DNA of 45,820 nucleotides from an uncultured Acidimicrobiales bacterium (GTDB lineage Bacteria; Actinomycetota; Acidimicrobiia; Acidimicrobiales; SZUA-35). The DNA lies in NCBI GenBank assembly GCA_937922045.1, contig CAKZXA010000082.1:1-45820 (forward strand). Reading direction: 5' to 3'. The notes beneath the pieces were generated by a model. The model did no database searches. It saw only the letters and a list, made by a program, of their open reading frames with translations, and was not told the DNA's origin. The stretch's first letter is position 1; every line of letters begins with the position of its first letter. Below are positions 1 to 8,173 of this stretch, one piece after another. The position numbers and the translations under genes are program-made.

Positions 1-225
1 CCGTCAAAAAACCAGGCGGTGCTCGATCACCTCACCACCAGCGAACGTCAATGGCGCAAGCTGCTGGGAGCCGAAGCTCAAGGTGGTGTCTTCTTCGGGG
101 CGGAGAACTGGCGCCGCGTGTCGGAGGCGTGGATCGAGCCCAACCTCGAAGACGGCGAGCTTTCCTTCGAGATAGCGGCCCGCCTGGTCGACTACCTCTC
201 GGCGCTTGAACCTCGATTGCCGTAG
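1..225 (+). CDS. possible 3' end of an unidentified gene cut by the window edge
   Basis: A frame is open from the first base and ends at a TAG at 223-225, giving about 74 codons. The product reads as helical and charged (for example ENWRRVSEAWIEP) but I recognise no family. The opposite strand is also open here, which is common in high-GC DNA, so coding is not certain. If real, it is the C-terminus of a protein that begins before the window. The Thr-rich reading that follows is in another frame. Confidence 0.25.
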   Translation, partial: PSKNQAVLDHLTTSERQWRKLLGAEAQGGVFFGAENWRRVSEAWIEPNLEDGELSFEIAARLVDYLSALEPRLP

Positions 226-834
226 CTCTTCGAACAGGCAACTGCCAGGATCCACATCGACTAGGCTTTCGCCCAAAACGACGACCACCACCGCCGGGCC
301 CACAACCACCACGACCGCAGCGACAACAACAACACAACCGCCGCCCGGCGGCGGCGGGTCGACGATGGCAGCCCCGACTCCACCCATCACGTGATCGATG
401 TCTACCTGTACAGGCTCGGTGGCGACGGTCTCCGGATCATCGCCGGTCGAGGCGTCACGGTGAGCCGGGTTCGCACCTGGATCGTCGACGGCTACGGGTT
501 CTGGATTCAAGCTCCCGACGGCTTCTACATCGGAGCCGGCCAGGTAAGTTTCACGTCGTGCCACGCCGACTCCAACAGTTGGAATCGTGACAATCCAACC
601 TCTGCGTACTCGGGGTTCTACGTGAAGGCATGGATCCAATGGGTGCAGCTCATCGGGTGCCAGGCCTACGACAAGCAGGAAGGCACCCGTCCGAGTTACC
701 AGAACCATGGGTTCGAGTTCGCTGGCAACAACAACTACTGCCAGGTCATCGGATCGACCCGAGACAATGTGAGCGGCGCCCTCTTCGAAGGTCCGTCGAT
801 CACCAACAGCTCGATCCAGGTGGTCGGCACATAG
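206..834 (+). pseudogene. remnant of a secreted protein: Thr-rich linker plus right-handed beta-helix tail
   Basis: Two frames must be joined to make sense of this stretch. In frame 2 (about 278-370) it encodes a poly-Thr linker ending in QPPPGGGG. The other surface proteins of this window (15548-16813, 42030-43202) carry comparable linkers. In frame 1 (about 390-834) it encodes about 147 residues rich in short hydrophobic strands, Gly turns and Asn ladders (GDGLRI, GFWIQAPDG, HGFEFAGNNNY), as in pectate-lyase-type or phage-tailspike beta-helices. No start codon with a ribosome site precedes the linker, and the frame changes near 370-390. I read this as a truncated, frameshifted surface or polysaccharide-active protein. 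Alternatively, 391-834 could be a short separate gene. The family is recognised by pattern only. Confidence 0.45.
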
Positions 835-883
835 CAGACAGTAGGCCAACGGATAACAGGCACGGATAACACGCAACTGGATA

Positions 884-889
884 TAGGGT
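884..889 (+). promoter_or_regulatory. -10 element (leaderless) for the 896 gene
   Basis: TAGGGT at 884-889 is followed by exactly six bases and then the GTG start at 896. In actinobacteria, transcription starts 6-7 nt after a TANNNT hexamer, so the mRNA would begin at the start codon. No good Shine-Dalgarno sequence is present. Confidence 0.55.
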
Positions 890-895
890 GCCAGC

Positions 896-1654
896 GTGAA
901 AGCGCTTACAAATCGTCGAGTCATGGCCTGGATCGCCGTAGTTCTTGCGGTGCTTGGCGGCATCATCGGGTGGGTTGCTCTCGGCCGGCTTGAGCTAGGT
1001 GCTGGCGACGCCCTGGGCAACACCACCGACGTGTTGACCACGATCGAGCAATCGATCGACGGTTCGGCGGAGACCGCTCTAGCCACCGCCGATGCCCTCG
1101 ACGCGGCAGCGGCGTCGTTGGAACAAGCAGGAGAGACCTCGGCGGCCACTTCCGAAGTGGCCGCCGACATGGCCGAAATCACCGCCACGCTGCCTCCTAC
1201 CATCATCGCCGTGTCGACCGGGCTCGAACAGATCGACGAAAGCATCGCCAGCGTAAACGGCATCCTCGACGCCATTCCGTTGGTCAACGGCCAGATCGAG
1301 CGAATCGACGCCCGGCTTACCGACACCCAGCCTCTTCTCGACGACCTCGCCGAGGCCGAGGAGTCGTTGACGGAGCTCTCGGCCGAGACCGCCCGGTTCG
1401 GTCCCGAGTCCGATGCCCTCGCTGCAGAGCTGAACGCGGTGGCCGACGAGTTACGAGACTCGATTGAAGACCTCGGCAACCTGAGTGCTGAGGTGGCTGA
1501 AACACGGGAAAGCTTGCCGTCGTCGCTCGGCGGTGACTCGCCGGGGCTTCTGATCGCCAAGTTGGTGGTCGCCCTTCTGGCACTGGCCACCATCGTCGGC
1601 CAACTCCCCAACCTATTCGCCGCACCCCTGGCCGCGACCACGACCAACGATTGA
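896..1654 (+). CDS. membrane-anchored coiled-coil protein of unknown function
   Basis: A 252-residue protein starting with GTG. One hydrophobic segment lies near the N-terminus (about residues 10-30) and one near the C-terminus (about 220-243). Between them are roughly 180 residues of Ala/Glu/Asp/Leu/Thr-rich sequence with heptad character and no Cys, which suggests a long extracytoplasmic helical hairpin or coiled coil held at both ends in the membrane. The layout recalls methyl-accepting or EzrA-like helical spacers, but no domain signature is visible. The start is supported by a -10 hexamer six bases upstream. The gene is convergent with the frameshifted gene ending at 1662, only 7 bp away. 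The function is unknown. Confidence 0.75.
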   Translation: MKALTNRRVMAWIAVVLAVLGGIIGWVALGRLELGAGDALGNTTDVLTTIEQSIDGSAETALATADALDAAAASLEQAGETSAATSEVAADMAEITATLPPTIIAVSTGLEQIDESIASVNGILDAIPLVNGQIERIDARLTDTQPLLDDLAEAEESLTELSAETARFGPESDALAAELNAVADELRDSIEDLGNLSAEVAETRESLPSSLGGDSPGLLIAKLVVALLALATIVGQLPNLFAAPLAATTTND

Positions 1655-1661
1655 GGAGAGC

Positions 1662-2423
1662 TCACCGCTCCGGTCGGGCCAGCATCGTTCGGATCGTGGA
1701 CGTGTCCTGATCCATCCGGGCCGGTAGGACTGCCGGGTCGCGTCGTAGTCGGCGGCCACCTGGCTCCACATCGGGCAAAGATGGCTATCAACAGTAGAAG
1801 CCGCTGCATGCTGGTTCTCCAGCTCAAAGAGACGAGCGGTGGGATCGGGGGCGTAGGGGCCAGGCAAGGCCCATGAACCGTGGCCGCGGGTGGCAGCCCT
1901 CGGGTAGCGATGACAAAGCTCATACCAATCTGAAGGGCGATGCATCTCGAAGGTGCGAACCGGTTTGACGACGGGCAACGACCACACCGAAACCGGCTCG
2001 GGCATTTCGCCAACACTCGCGTCCCACGCCTCGAAAGGTCGCCCCATCGCTGTGAAGCCACCAGTACTGGTGGTCGAGATCGATCGGGGCGTGCAGCTCT
2101 GGGCCGAAACGGCGCTCGATCGCCGCCGCGATCGGACGGCGGCTCTCGACCTCAACGAGTGTTGCCCAGGCCCTAATCTCGGCGCTGGCAGTCCACGGTC
2201 CAACATCTTCGCCAGCCTCAAGCGCCTCCTGGCACAACTCGCCAAACGTCATCTCCTCGACCCGCTGAACGGCCTGCGCGACAAGGTTGGGATCGGATGA
2301 GGGATCGTCGACGATGCGCCAAGGCTGCCCGTCGGGTCGCATCCGGCATTCCAGCCGCGCTAGCAGCGTTGCACCGACCGGAGAGGCGAGGCAGGCATCG
2401 GCAAAGGGAATCATGATCCACAC
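1662..2423 (-). pseudogene. conserved hypothetical gene broken by two frameshifts
   Basis: Read leftwards from a GTG at 2423 (or ATG at 2414), the protein begins MIPFADACLAS and runs well to WWLHSDG near 2045. There the sensible reading jumps to another frame (RPFEAWDASVGEM, then WYELCHRYPRAATR). One extra base in the four-base C-run at 2042-2045 explains the jump. Near 1740 a second shift is needed: the current frame becomes Arg-rich and runs into the neighbouring gene, while another frame gives DPAVLPARMDQDTSTIR and stops at 1662-1664, just beyond the convergent gene. The joined product would be about 250 residues, soluble, of no recognised family. The breaks may be real decay or indel errors in the assembly. 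Codon use still looks selected, so errors or very recent loss are both plausible. Confidence 0.6.
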
Positions 2424-2507
2424 TCGCTCGGAACACGGGCCAAAGCAAGGGGTTTAGGCGGAGAGACCCCGGGGCGAAAGCGGCCCCGGCGGCATGGGCG
2501 AGCGGCG

Positions 2508-2525
2508 GCCTAGCGAGGCTAGGCT
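2508..2525 (+). promoter_or_regulatory. -10 hexamer embedded in an inverted repeat before the ABC exporter
   Basis: TAGGCT (2520-2525) lies exactly six bases before the GTG start at 2532, consistent with a leaderless mRNA. The same bases form the right arm of a perfect 6-bp inverted repeat, GCCTAG (2508-2513) and CTAGGC (2519-2524), with a 5-base spacer. A dyad over a -10 element is a natural repressor site. It could also be a coincidental hairpin. Confidence 0.45.
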
Positions 2526-2531
2526 TTCTAG

Positions 2532-4313
2532 GTGACGTCAGCCCCTTCGCGAACCCCTGCTCTCATCCGGTTGTTTCGTGAACATCTGCGTCCATACACC
2601 GGGTGGGTGACCGCCATCGTCTCCTTCCAAATCATCGGCACCGTGGCCTCCCTGGTCCTCCCAGCGCTGAACGCGGACATCGTCGATCAGGGCATAGTCC
2701 CCGGCGATGTCGGAGTAATTCTGCGCCTGGGACTCATCATGTTGTTCGTGTCGCTGATCCAGATCGCGGCCAACATCATCGGCGTGCGTTTCGGTGCCCT
2801 CACCGCCATGTCCTTCGGACGCGACCTGCGCTCGCGAATCTTCCACGGGGTCGCAGGATTCTCCAGCCGCGAGGTCGACCGCTTCGGGGCATCATCGCTC
2901 ATCACCCGCAATACCAACGATGTGCAGCAGATCCAGATGCTGGCCATGACCAGTTTCGCCATGCTGGTCACCGCCCCAATCATGTTCATCGGGGGCGTTG
3001 CGCTCTCGATCCGCGAAGAGCCAGATCTTGCCTGGCTGGTAGCCATCATCGTGCCGGTGATGGTGTTGGCGGCCGTGCTCATCGTGAGGCGCATGGTTCC
3101 CGCCTACCGCCGTATCCAGGAACACCTCGACTCAATCAACAAGATCCTCCGTGAACAGATCACCGGCATCAGGGTCGTCCGTGCCTTCGTGAGGGAACCT
3201 CACGAGGCGCAACGCTTCGGCCACGCCAACGATGAACTCACCAACCATTCGATCTGGGTTGGCAAGTGGATGGCCCTGATCTTCCCCTTCATGATGCTGA
3301 TCGTGAACGTGTCGAGCGTCGCTGTGCTCTGGTTCGGCGCCGACCTGCTCGACCAGGGTCGTATGGAGATTGGCTCGCTGGGCGCCTTCCTCGTCTATCT
3401 CAGCCAGATTCTGATGGCCACAATGATGTCGACGATGTCCCTGGCGATGATCCCGCGAGCCTCCGTGTCGGCCAGCCGCATCGCCGAAGTGCTCGACACG
3501 GAGTCATCGGTCGTCGTTCAGGATGGTGGAAGAACGACTCCATCGGATTCGAAGGCCGGCGTCGTCTTCGACAAGGTCTCGTTTCACTACGCCGGGGCTA
3601 GCGACCCCGTAGTAAGCGACATCACGTTCGCGGCAACGCCAGGCCAGACAACGGCCATTATCGGCTCAACCGGCGCCGGTAAGAGCACCTTGCTAAACCT
3701 CATTCCCCGACTCTTCGATGCCACCGGTGGTGCGGTCTCGGTGGCCGGCGTTGATGTCACCGACTACGAGCCCGATGCGCTCTGGCACCAGATCGGCCTC
3801 GTGCCGCAGCAGGCGTACCTCTTCTCGGGAACCGTCGCATCCAACCTCCTCTTCGGCAAGGCCGACGCAACCGAAGAGGAGCTTTGGGACGCCCTTCGGA
3901 TCGCCCAAGCAGAAGACTTCGTGCGGGCGATGCCCGACGGCTTGAACAGCGCTATCGCTCAGGGCGGAACCAACGTTTCTGGAGGCCAACGCCAACGGCT
4001 CGCCATCGCCCGCGCCCTCGTGCGGCGTCCCTCGGTGTACCTGTTTGACGACTCGTTCTCAGCGCTCGACGTTGCCACCGACGCCCAACTGCGCGCAGCG
4101 CTGGAACCGATCGTCGTCGACGCCACCGTGATCACCGTTGCTCAGCGGGTTGCGACCATCGTCGACGCCGACCAGATCATCGTGCTGGAGGCCGGCTCGA
4201 TCGTTGGCGTCGGCACCCACGACGAACTGCTCAAGAGCTGCGCCACCTACCGCGAGATCGTCGATTCCCAGCTCCGGGTAGAAGCCGGCGGCCCAGCGCC
4301 AGGAGCGAGCTGA
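2532..4313 (+). CDS. ABC exporter half-transporter, degenerate-site subunit
   Basis: A 593-residue fusion of six membrane helices (about 1-310) and a nucleotide-binding domain. Walker A is GSTGAGKS at 378-385, the signature is SGGQ at 483-486, and Walker B is VYLFDD with Asp507 where the catalytic Glu normally sits. The switch His is Gln538 (VAQRVATI). These two changes mark the non-hydrolytic site of heterodimeric exporters such as TM287/288, LmrCD and BmrCD (family knowledge). Its partner follows with a 1-bp stop/start overlap and has the complementary defects, so the two form one heterodimer exporting drugs, lipids or peptides. The substrate cannot be read from sequence. The start codon is GTG with a -10 hexamer six bases upstream and no Shine-Dalgarno sequence. 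Confidence 0.93.
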   Translation: MTSAPSRTPALIRLFREHLRPYTGWVTAIVSFQIIGTVASLVLPALNADIVDQGIVPGDVGVILRLGLIMLFVSLIQIAANIIGVRFGALTAMSFGRDLRSRIFHGVAGFSSREVDRFGASSLITRNTNDVQQIQMLAMTSFAMLVTAPIMFIGGVALSIREEPDLAWLVAIIVPVMVLAAVLIVRRMVPAYRRIQEHLDSINKILREQITGIRVVRAFVREPHEAQRFGHANDELTNHSIWVGKWMALIFPFMMLIVNVSSVAVLWFGADLLDQGRMEIGSLGAFLVYLSQILMATMMSTMSLAMIPRASVSASRIAEVLDTESSVVVQDGGRTTPSDSKAGVVFDKVSFHYAGASDPVVSDITFAATPGQTTAIIGSTGAGKSTLLNLIPRLFDATGGAVSVAGVDVTDYEPDALWHQIGLVPQQAYLFSGTVASNLLFGKADATEEELWDALRIAQAEDFVRAMPDGLNSAIAQGGTNVSGGQRQRLAIARALVRRPSVYLFDDSFSALDVATDAQLRAALEPIVVDATVITVAQRVATIVDADQIIVLEAGSIVGVGTHDELLKSCATYREIVDSQLRVEAGGPAPGAS

Positions 4314-6262
4314 TGGCCACCGCATCGCCGGCTTCAACCGAGGCCTCGAAGAATCCCAAAAAGCTCGAATCGACCGAGCGCATCACGGAGGAAAGCGGCG
4401 CAATGCGCGGGCCTTTCGGTGGTGGCATGGTCGGCCAGAAGGCCACTACCTTCGCTCCATCGTCACGCCGTCTGCTCCGACGGCTGCGGCCCTACCGCTG
4501 GCGGCTCCTGTTCAGCGTCGTGGCGGCCGCTATCAGTGTTGTCGCCGGCGCTTTCGGCCCCATTGCTCTGGGCTGGGCCACCGACATTGTCTATGACGGC
4601 ATCGTCGATAACCCGGTGGTGGGTGTAGCGGGAATCGACAAGGAAGCGCTCGCCTCGGTGCTCTTCATCGCCATCGGCCTCTTCCTTTTGTCGTCGCTCA
4701 CCAGTTTCACCCAGGGCTACCTGCTAAACGACGTCATCCAGGGCTCGATGCGAACCCTGCGATCCGATGTTGAGGACACACTCAACACCTTGCCCCTCGG
4801 CTACTTCGACCGCCAACCCCGCGGCGAGCTACTAAGCCGCGTTACCAACGACATCGATAACCTCTCGCAGAGTCTGCAGCAAACAATGCAGCAGATGCTG
4901 CGCTCGGCGTTCCAGGTTCTGGCCGTCATCGTGATGATGGTTTGGCTCTCTCCCCTGCTGGCCCTGATCGCCATCGTGTCCATTCCAATCGGCGGGGCCG
5001 TAGCCGGGGTCGTCATGCGTCGCTCACGACAGAGGTTTATCGAACGGTGGCGGCGAACCGGGGCCCTAAACGCCCAGATCGAAGAAGCGTTCACCGGGCA
5101 CGCGCTCACCAAGGTTTTTGGGCGTCGCCGGGAGTCGCAACGACGGTTCGACGAGGAAAACGAGCAGCTCTTTCAAGCCGCTTTCTCCGCCCAGTTCCTG
5201 TCGAGTCTCATCATGCCGATCATGACGTTCGTCGGCAATCTCAACTATGTCGCCATCGCCGTTATCGGGGCCTGGCGGGTTACCGCCGGGGCGATGAGCC
5301 TGGGCGGGGTTCAGGCCTTCATCCAGCTGTCCCGCCAGTTCTCCCATCCGGTCAGTCATCTGGCTTCCATGGCGAATCTGATGCAGTCGGGCGTGGCCTC
5401 CGCTGAGCGAGTCTTCGAACTCCTCGATGCCGAACCGGAGGTGGCCGATGTTGATCATGGCCTCCCGTCGCTGACCGGCGGCGAAACCGAAGCGGCCAGC
5501 CAAACTCGCAGTGGTCGGGTCGCCTTCGACAAGGTCTCGTTTAGCTACGACCCGAATACGCCACTGATCGAGAACCTCTCACTCGTGGTCGAGCCGGGAC
5601 AGACGGCGGCCATCGTTGGCCCCACCGGTGCGGGCAAGACCACACTGGTCAACCTGATCATGCGGTTCTACGAACTCGACGGCGGCCGCATCACGATCGA
5701 CGAGATCGACATCACCGAGAAGAGTCGCCACGAGCTGCGGTCCCAGATCGGCATGGTCCTGCAGGACACCTGGCTGTTCGTTGGATCAATTCGTGACAAC
5801 ATCGCCTACGGCCGACCAGGGGCTACAGAAGAAGAGATCCTTACCGCCGCTCGTGCGACCTTCGTCGACAGGTTCGTCCGGAACCTCCCCGACGGCTACG
5901 ACACCATCATCGACGACGAGGGTTCGAACATCTCGGCCGGGCAAAAGCAGCTCATCACCATCGCCCGAGCCTTCTTGGCCGACCCGGCCCTTCTCATTCT
6001 CGACGAGGCGACGAGCTCGGTCGACACTCGAACCGAAGCTTTGGTCCAGGAGGCGATGGCCGCCCTTCGATCGGATCGGACAAGCTTCGTGATCGCCCAC
6101 CGGCTCTCGACCATCAGAGACGCCGACCTCATCCTCGTCATGGACGGCGGCCGCATCGTCGAGCAAGGCGACCACGCCGCTCTTCTCAGAGCCGGTGGAG
6201 CCTACGCTGCACTCTACAACACCCAATTCGCCGGCAAGAATCTGGCCGAACACACAAGCTGA
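4313..6262 (+). CDS. ABC exporter half-transporter, catalytic subunit
   Basis: A 649-residue half-transporter. A roughly 55-residue hydrophilic N-terminal extension precedes six membrane helices and the ATPase domain. Walker A is GPTGAGKT at 436-443 and Walker B is LILDE with Glu565 intact. The switch His596 is intact (IAHRLSTI). The signature is SAGQ at 541-544, an altered LSGGQ. The altered signature pairs with the defective Walker B and switch of the upstream subunit, giving one weak and one competent ATP site, as expected for a heterodimer. The ATG overlaps the upstream stop by one base, so translation is coupled. The long N-terminal extension is unusual and has no recognised motif. Confidence 0.93.
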   Translation: MATASPASTEASKNPKKLESTERITEESGAMRGPFGGGMVGQKATTFAPSSRRLLRRLRPYRWRLLFSVVAAAISVVAGAFGPIALGWATDIVYDGIVDNPVVGVAGIDKEALASVLFIAIGLFLLSSLTSFTQGYLLNDVIQGSMRTLRSDVEDTLNTLPLGYFDRQPRGELLSRVTNDIDNLSQSLQQTMQQMLRSAFQVLAVIVMMVWLSPLLALIAIVSIPIGGAVAGVVMRRSRQRFIERWRRTGALNAQIEEAFTGHALTKVFGRRRESQRRFDEENEQLFQAAFSAQFLSSLIMPIMTFVGNLNYVAIAVIGAWRVTAGAMSLGGVQAFIQLSRQFSHPVSHLASMANLMQSGVASAERVFELLDAEPEVADVDHGLPSLTGGETEAASQTRSGRVAFDKVSFSYDPNTPLIENLSLVVEPGQTAAIVGPTGAGKTTLVNLIMRFYELDGGRITIDEIDITEKSRHELRSQIGMVLQDTWLFVGSIRDNIAYGRPGATEEEILTAARATFVDRFVRNLPDGYDTIIDDEGSNISAGQKQLITIARAFLADPALLILDEATSSVDTRTEALVQEAMAALRSDRTSFVIAHRLSTIRDADLILVMDGGRIVEQGDHAALLRAGGAYAALYNTQFAGKNLAEHTS

Positions 6263-6283
6263 GGCGGCCTCTTCGCCCCGTTC

Positions 6284-7033
6284 TTACTCGTCGATCATGG
6301 TGGCGTGTATCAGGGGTTGATGGCAACGTCGCACCCGGAAGCCCATCGACTGGTTGGTGATTTGGATCGTGCCGGGCCCTATGCCCGCTTCCATGATGTC
6401 GTGGACCTGGCTGCCCCGGAAGCCGACGACCTCTTCCCAATGGCAGCCTGCTGGTACATCCCAGATCCCGTTGGCTAGGTCGCCCACCCAATAGTCGCCA
6501 TTGGGCGCCTCGCGCAACGGCTCGACGAGGGGCGACCATTCAATCCATTCTCCGCAACCGCCATCGGATGCAAACCGGTCTGGTTCGATCTCGTTGAGCG
6601 TAACCAGCAGCCGACCGGCTCGAAGGGAATCGGATCCGATCATCCGCTCTCGCTGGTTGTCGCCAACCCGATACAGCTCGTAGGTGCAGTCGGTACTGGT
6701 GAAGCTCGACGCGTAAAGGCCTGGCATCAGTTCACCATCGGGTTCGGGGATGTCGTGATCCTCGCCACGGCGAAGACCATGATCCCAGTCGTTGCTACCG
6801 GGGGCATCGAGCACAACGTAGCTGCCCGGGGCCACACCGGGCACGTAGGCCACATAGCGCGGCGCTGAGGGGTCGGCGTCCGGATCATCGCTGTCCGTCG
6901 AACCTTCCTCATCGCTCGCTTCTTGAGCTTCGCTAGCGCGTATGTCGTCACTGGCCTCGACCCAGTGGTTTATGGACCAGCCGAAGAATCCGAAGATCCC
7001 GGCGATACCAACGAGGCGGAAGAACCATCCCAT
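6284..7033 (-). CDS. secreted or membrane-anchored protein with a two-fold repeated Cys domain
   Basis: A 249-residue protein with an N-terminal hydrophobic segment (residues 3-20), an acidic Ser/Asp/Glu linker (about 28-58), and an ectodomain built from two similar units. Both units contain a Gly/Pro-rich turn, an aromatic, a C-x-[YW]-E-x core and a later strand ending in a Cys (CTYELYRV to GGCGEW, then GCHWEEVV to RRCHQP). Similar small repeats are widespread in extracellular actinobacterial proteins of unknown function. It is likely a cell-surface protein facing outside. The ATG has no close ribosome site: a GGGAGG lies about 16 bases upstream. It is convergent with the ABC exporter and probably not part of that operon. 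Confidence 0.75.
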   Translation of the reverse strand: MGWFFRLVGIAGIFGFFGWSINHWVEASDDIRASEAQEASDEEGSTDSDDPDADPSAPRYVAYVPGVAPGSYVVLDAPGSNDWDHGLRRGEDHDIPEPDGELMPGLYASSFTSTDCTYELYRVGDNQRERMIGSDSLRAGRLLVTLNEIEPDRFASDGGCGEWIEWSPLVEPLREAPNGDYWVGDLANGIWDVPAGCHWEEVVGFRGSQVHDIMEAGIGPGTIQITNQSMGFRVRRCHQPLIHATMIDE

Positions 7034-7102
7034 GCCAAGTCCATCGGCACCTCCCGCTCGGTATCAAGAACAGAATCTAGACCAAATGGACTAGTGGCAG
7101 GG

Positions 7103-7645
7103 TCAGTGGTCTGGCCCCGTCGAGGCGCCTTCGATTGCGCTGACCAGTTCCTCGATCGAGGGGCGGTCGTCGGGGTTCGCGGGGCGGAAGACCGCGGCTA
7201 GGCGTCCCTCCCTGTCGAAGACGAAATCACCGCCGAGTTGGCGCACATCGGCTTCGGTTGGACGGTGTGGGCGACGACCACGCACAAGCAACCGGGCGTA
7301 GGCAGCGACATTGGCCGGCCCCCAAACCGACCACCAGGATCCTCGGGCCAGCCCAAGATCCTGATACCACCTACGGCCACTGTCGATCAGAATGGGGAAC
7401 GGCACCGCCATATGTCGCCGATAATTCTGTACCGCTGCAGGTTCGCCGAAGGTCACGACAACAACATCGACGTCACCCAATCGATCGAGATGCTGGCGCA
7501 CGGCCAGCACATGTTCTTGGCACGGCAGTCACATCAGGTGTCGATGAAAGATCATCAACACGCTCCGGCCCCGATGATCGGACAACGACCATTGACTACC
7601 GTCGGCGTCGGACAGGGTGATGTCTGGTTGGTCGTTGATTCGCAT
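7103..7645 (-). CDS. SelL-like thioredoxin-fold redox protein, probable selenoprotein (in-frame TGA = Sec39)
   Basis: Reading leftwards from ATG at 7645, the frame encodes a thioredoxin-fold protein of 180 residues interrupted only by TGA at 7531-7529. Around it the protein reads VLMIFHRHLM-TGA-LPCQEHVL. The TGA falls exactly on the first position of the CxxC-type redox motif, giving Sec39-Leu-Pro-Cys42. Downstream, VVVVTFGEPAA, the FPILIDSG turn and the GGDFVFDREGRLA strand match the AhpC/TSA-like family that includes SelL-related redox proteins, in which UxxC and UxxU are known. A conventional caller would start at the GTG codon 46 (7510) and lose the active site. Short complementary arms follow the TGA (CTG 7528-7526 with CAG 7495-7493; GCCA 7521-7518 with TGGC 7506-7503), but I cannot confirm a SECIS. 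No sel genes are in the window. A pseudogene is the alternative. Confidence 0.75.
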
Positions 7646-7650
7646 AGCCT
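7645..7650 (+). promoter_or_regulatory. -10 element for the ybaK-like gene
   Basis: TAGCCT at 7645-7650 lies seven bases before the ATG at 7658. It overlaps the first base of the divergent SelL-like gene, so the two genes have only 12 bp between start codons. Confidence 0.4.
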
Positions 7651-7657
7651 GCTGAGC

Positions 7658-8173
7658 ATGATAGACCGGAGCAGCTCAGGTTCGAAGACACCGGCGACCC
7701 AATCGAGCACTGAGCGGGTGGTCGCAGCCGCCGCCGAGCACGGCCTCGAACTCCACCTGCACGAATACCCCGACGGCACCAAGACCGCTAACGACGCGGC
7801 CGCCGCCGTTGGCTGCAAGGTCGATCAGATCGTAAAGTCGATGATCTTCGCCGCTGGCGAGGATCGACAACTCGTGCTCGCTCTGACCAGCGGGGCCCAC
7901 ACCGTTGACGGGGCTGCATTAGCCGAGCTGGCGGGGGTCGACGCCTGCCATCGAGCAACCGCCGACGAAGTGCGGGCCGAAACCGGCTTCGCCATCGGCG
8001 GCGTGGCTCCTTTCGGCCACCTGACCACGGTGGCGACGTGGATCGATCCTCACCTTCTCACCTTCGATGAGGTTTGGGCCGCGGCCGGAACACCCCGTCA
8101 TGTCTTTCCCATCTCACCTGCCGACCTCATCCGTCTCACCGGAGCGGTCGAGGCCGACTTCACGAACGCGTGA
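7658..8173 (+). CDS. YbaK/EbsC-type aminoacyl-tRNA deacylase
   Basis: A 171-residue single-domain protein of the YbaK/ProX editing family, which hydrolyses mischarged aminoacyl-tRNAs such as Cys- or Ala-tRNA(Pro). Visible family hallmarks are the TANDAAAAVGCKVDQIVKS block with its conserved Lys, LVLALTSGAHTVD, the ATADEVRAETGFAIGGVAPFG loop, and the C-terminal VFPISPADLIRLTG strand. The frame stays open upstream to 7238, but that part runs antisense to the SelL-like gene. I therefore chose ATG 7658, which gives the usual length and has a -10 hexamer seven bases before it. Its stop overlaps the GTG of the methyltransferase at 8170, so the two are co-transcribed as a small tRNA/rRNA-quality unit. 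Confidence 0.9.
   Translation: MIDRSSSGSKTPATQSSTERVVAAAAEHGLELHLHEYPDGTKTANDAAAAVGCKVDQIVKSMIFAAGEDRQLVLALTSGAHTVDGAALAELAGVDACHRATADEVRAETGFAIGGVAPFGHLTTVATWIDPHLLTFDEVWAAAGTPRHVFPISPADLIRLTGAVEADFTNA

Noticed and set aside
4-2061. 685-codon open frame on the minus strand
   Set aside because: It crosses the beta-helix remnant, the coiled-coil gene and the frameshifted gene in antisense. Its product is Ser/Ala/Arg low-complexity with no domain, which is typical antisense openness in GC-rich DNA.
7238-7657. 140-codon N-terminal extension of the YbaK protein
   Set aside because: It runs antisense to the SelL-like gene, has no ribosome site, and the remaining length from 7658 is normal for the family.
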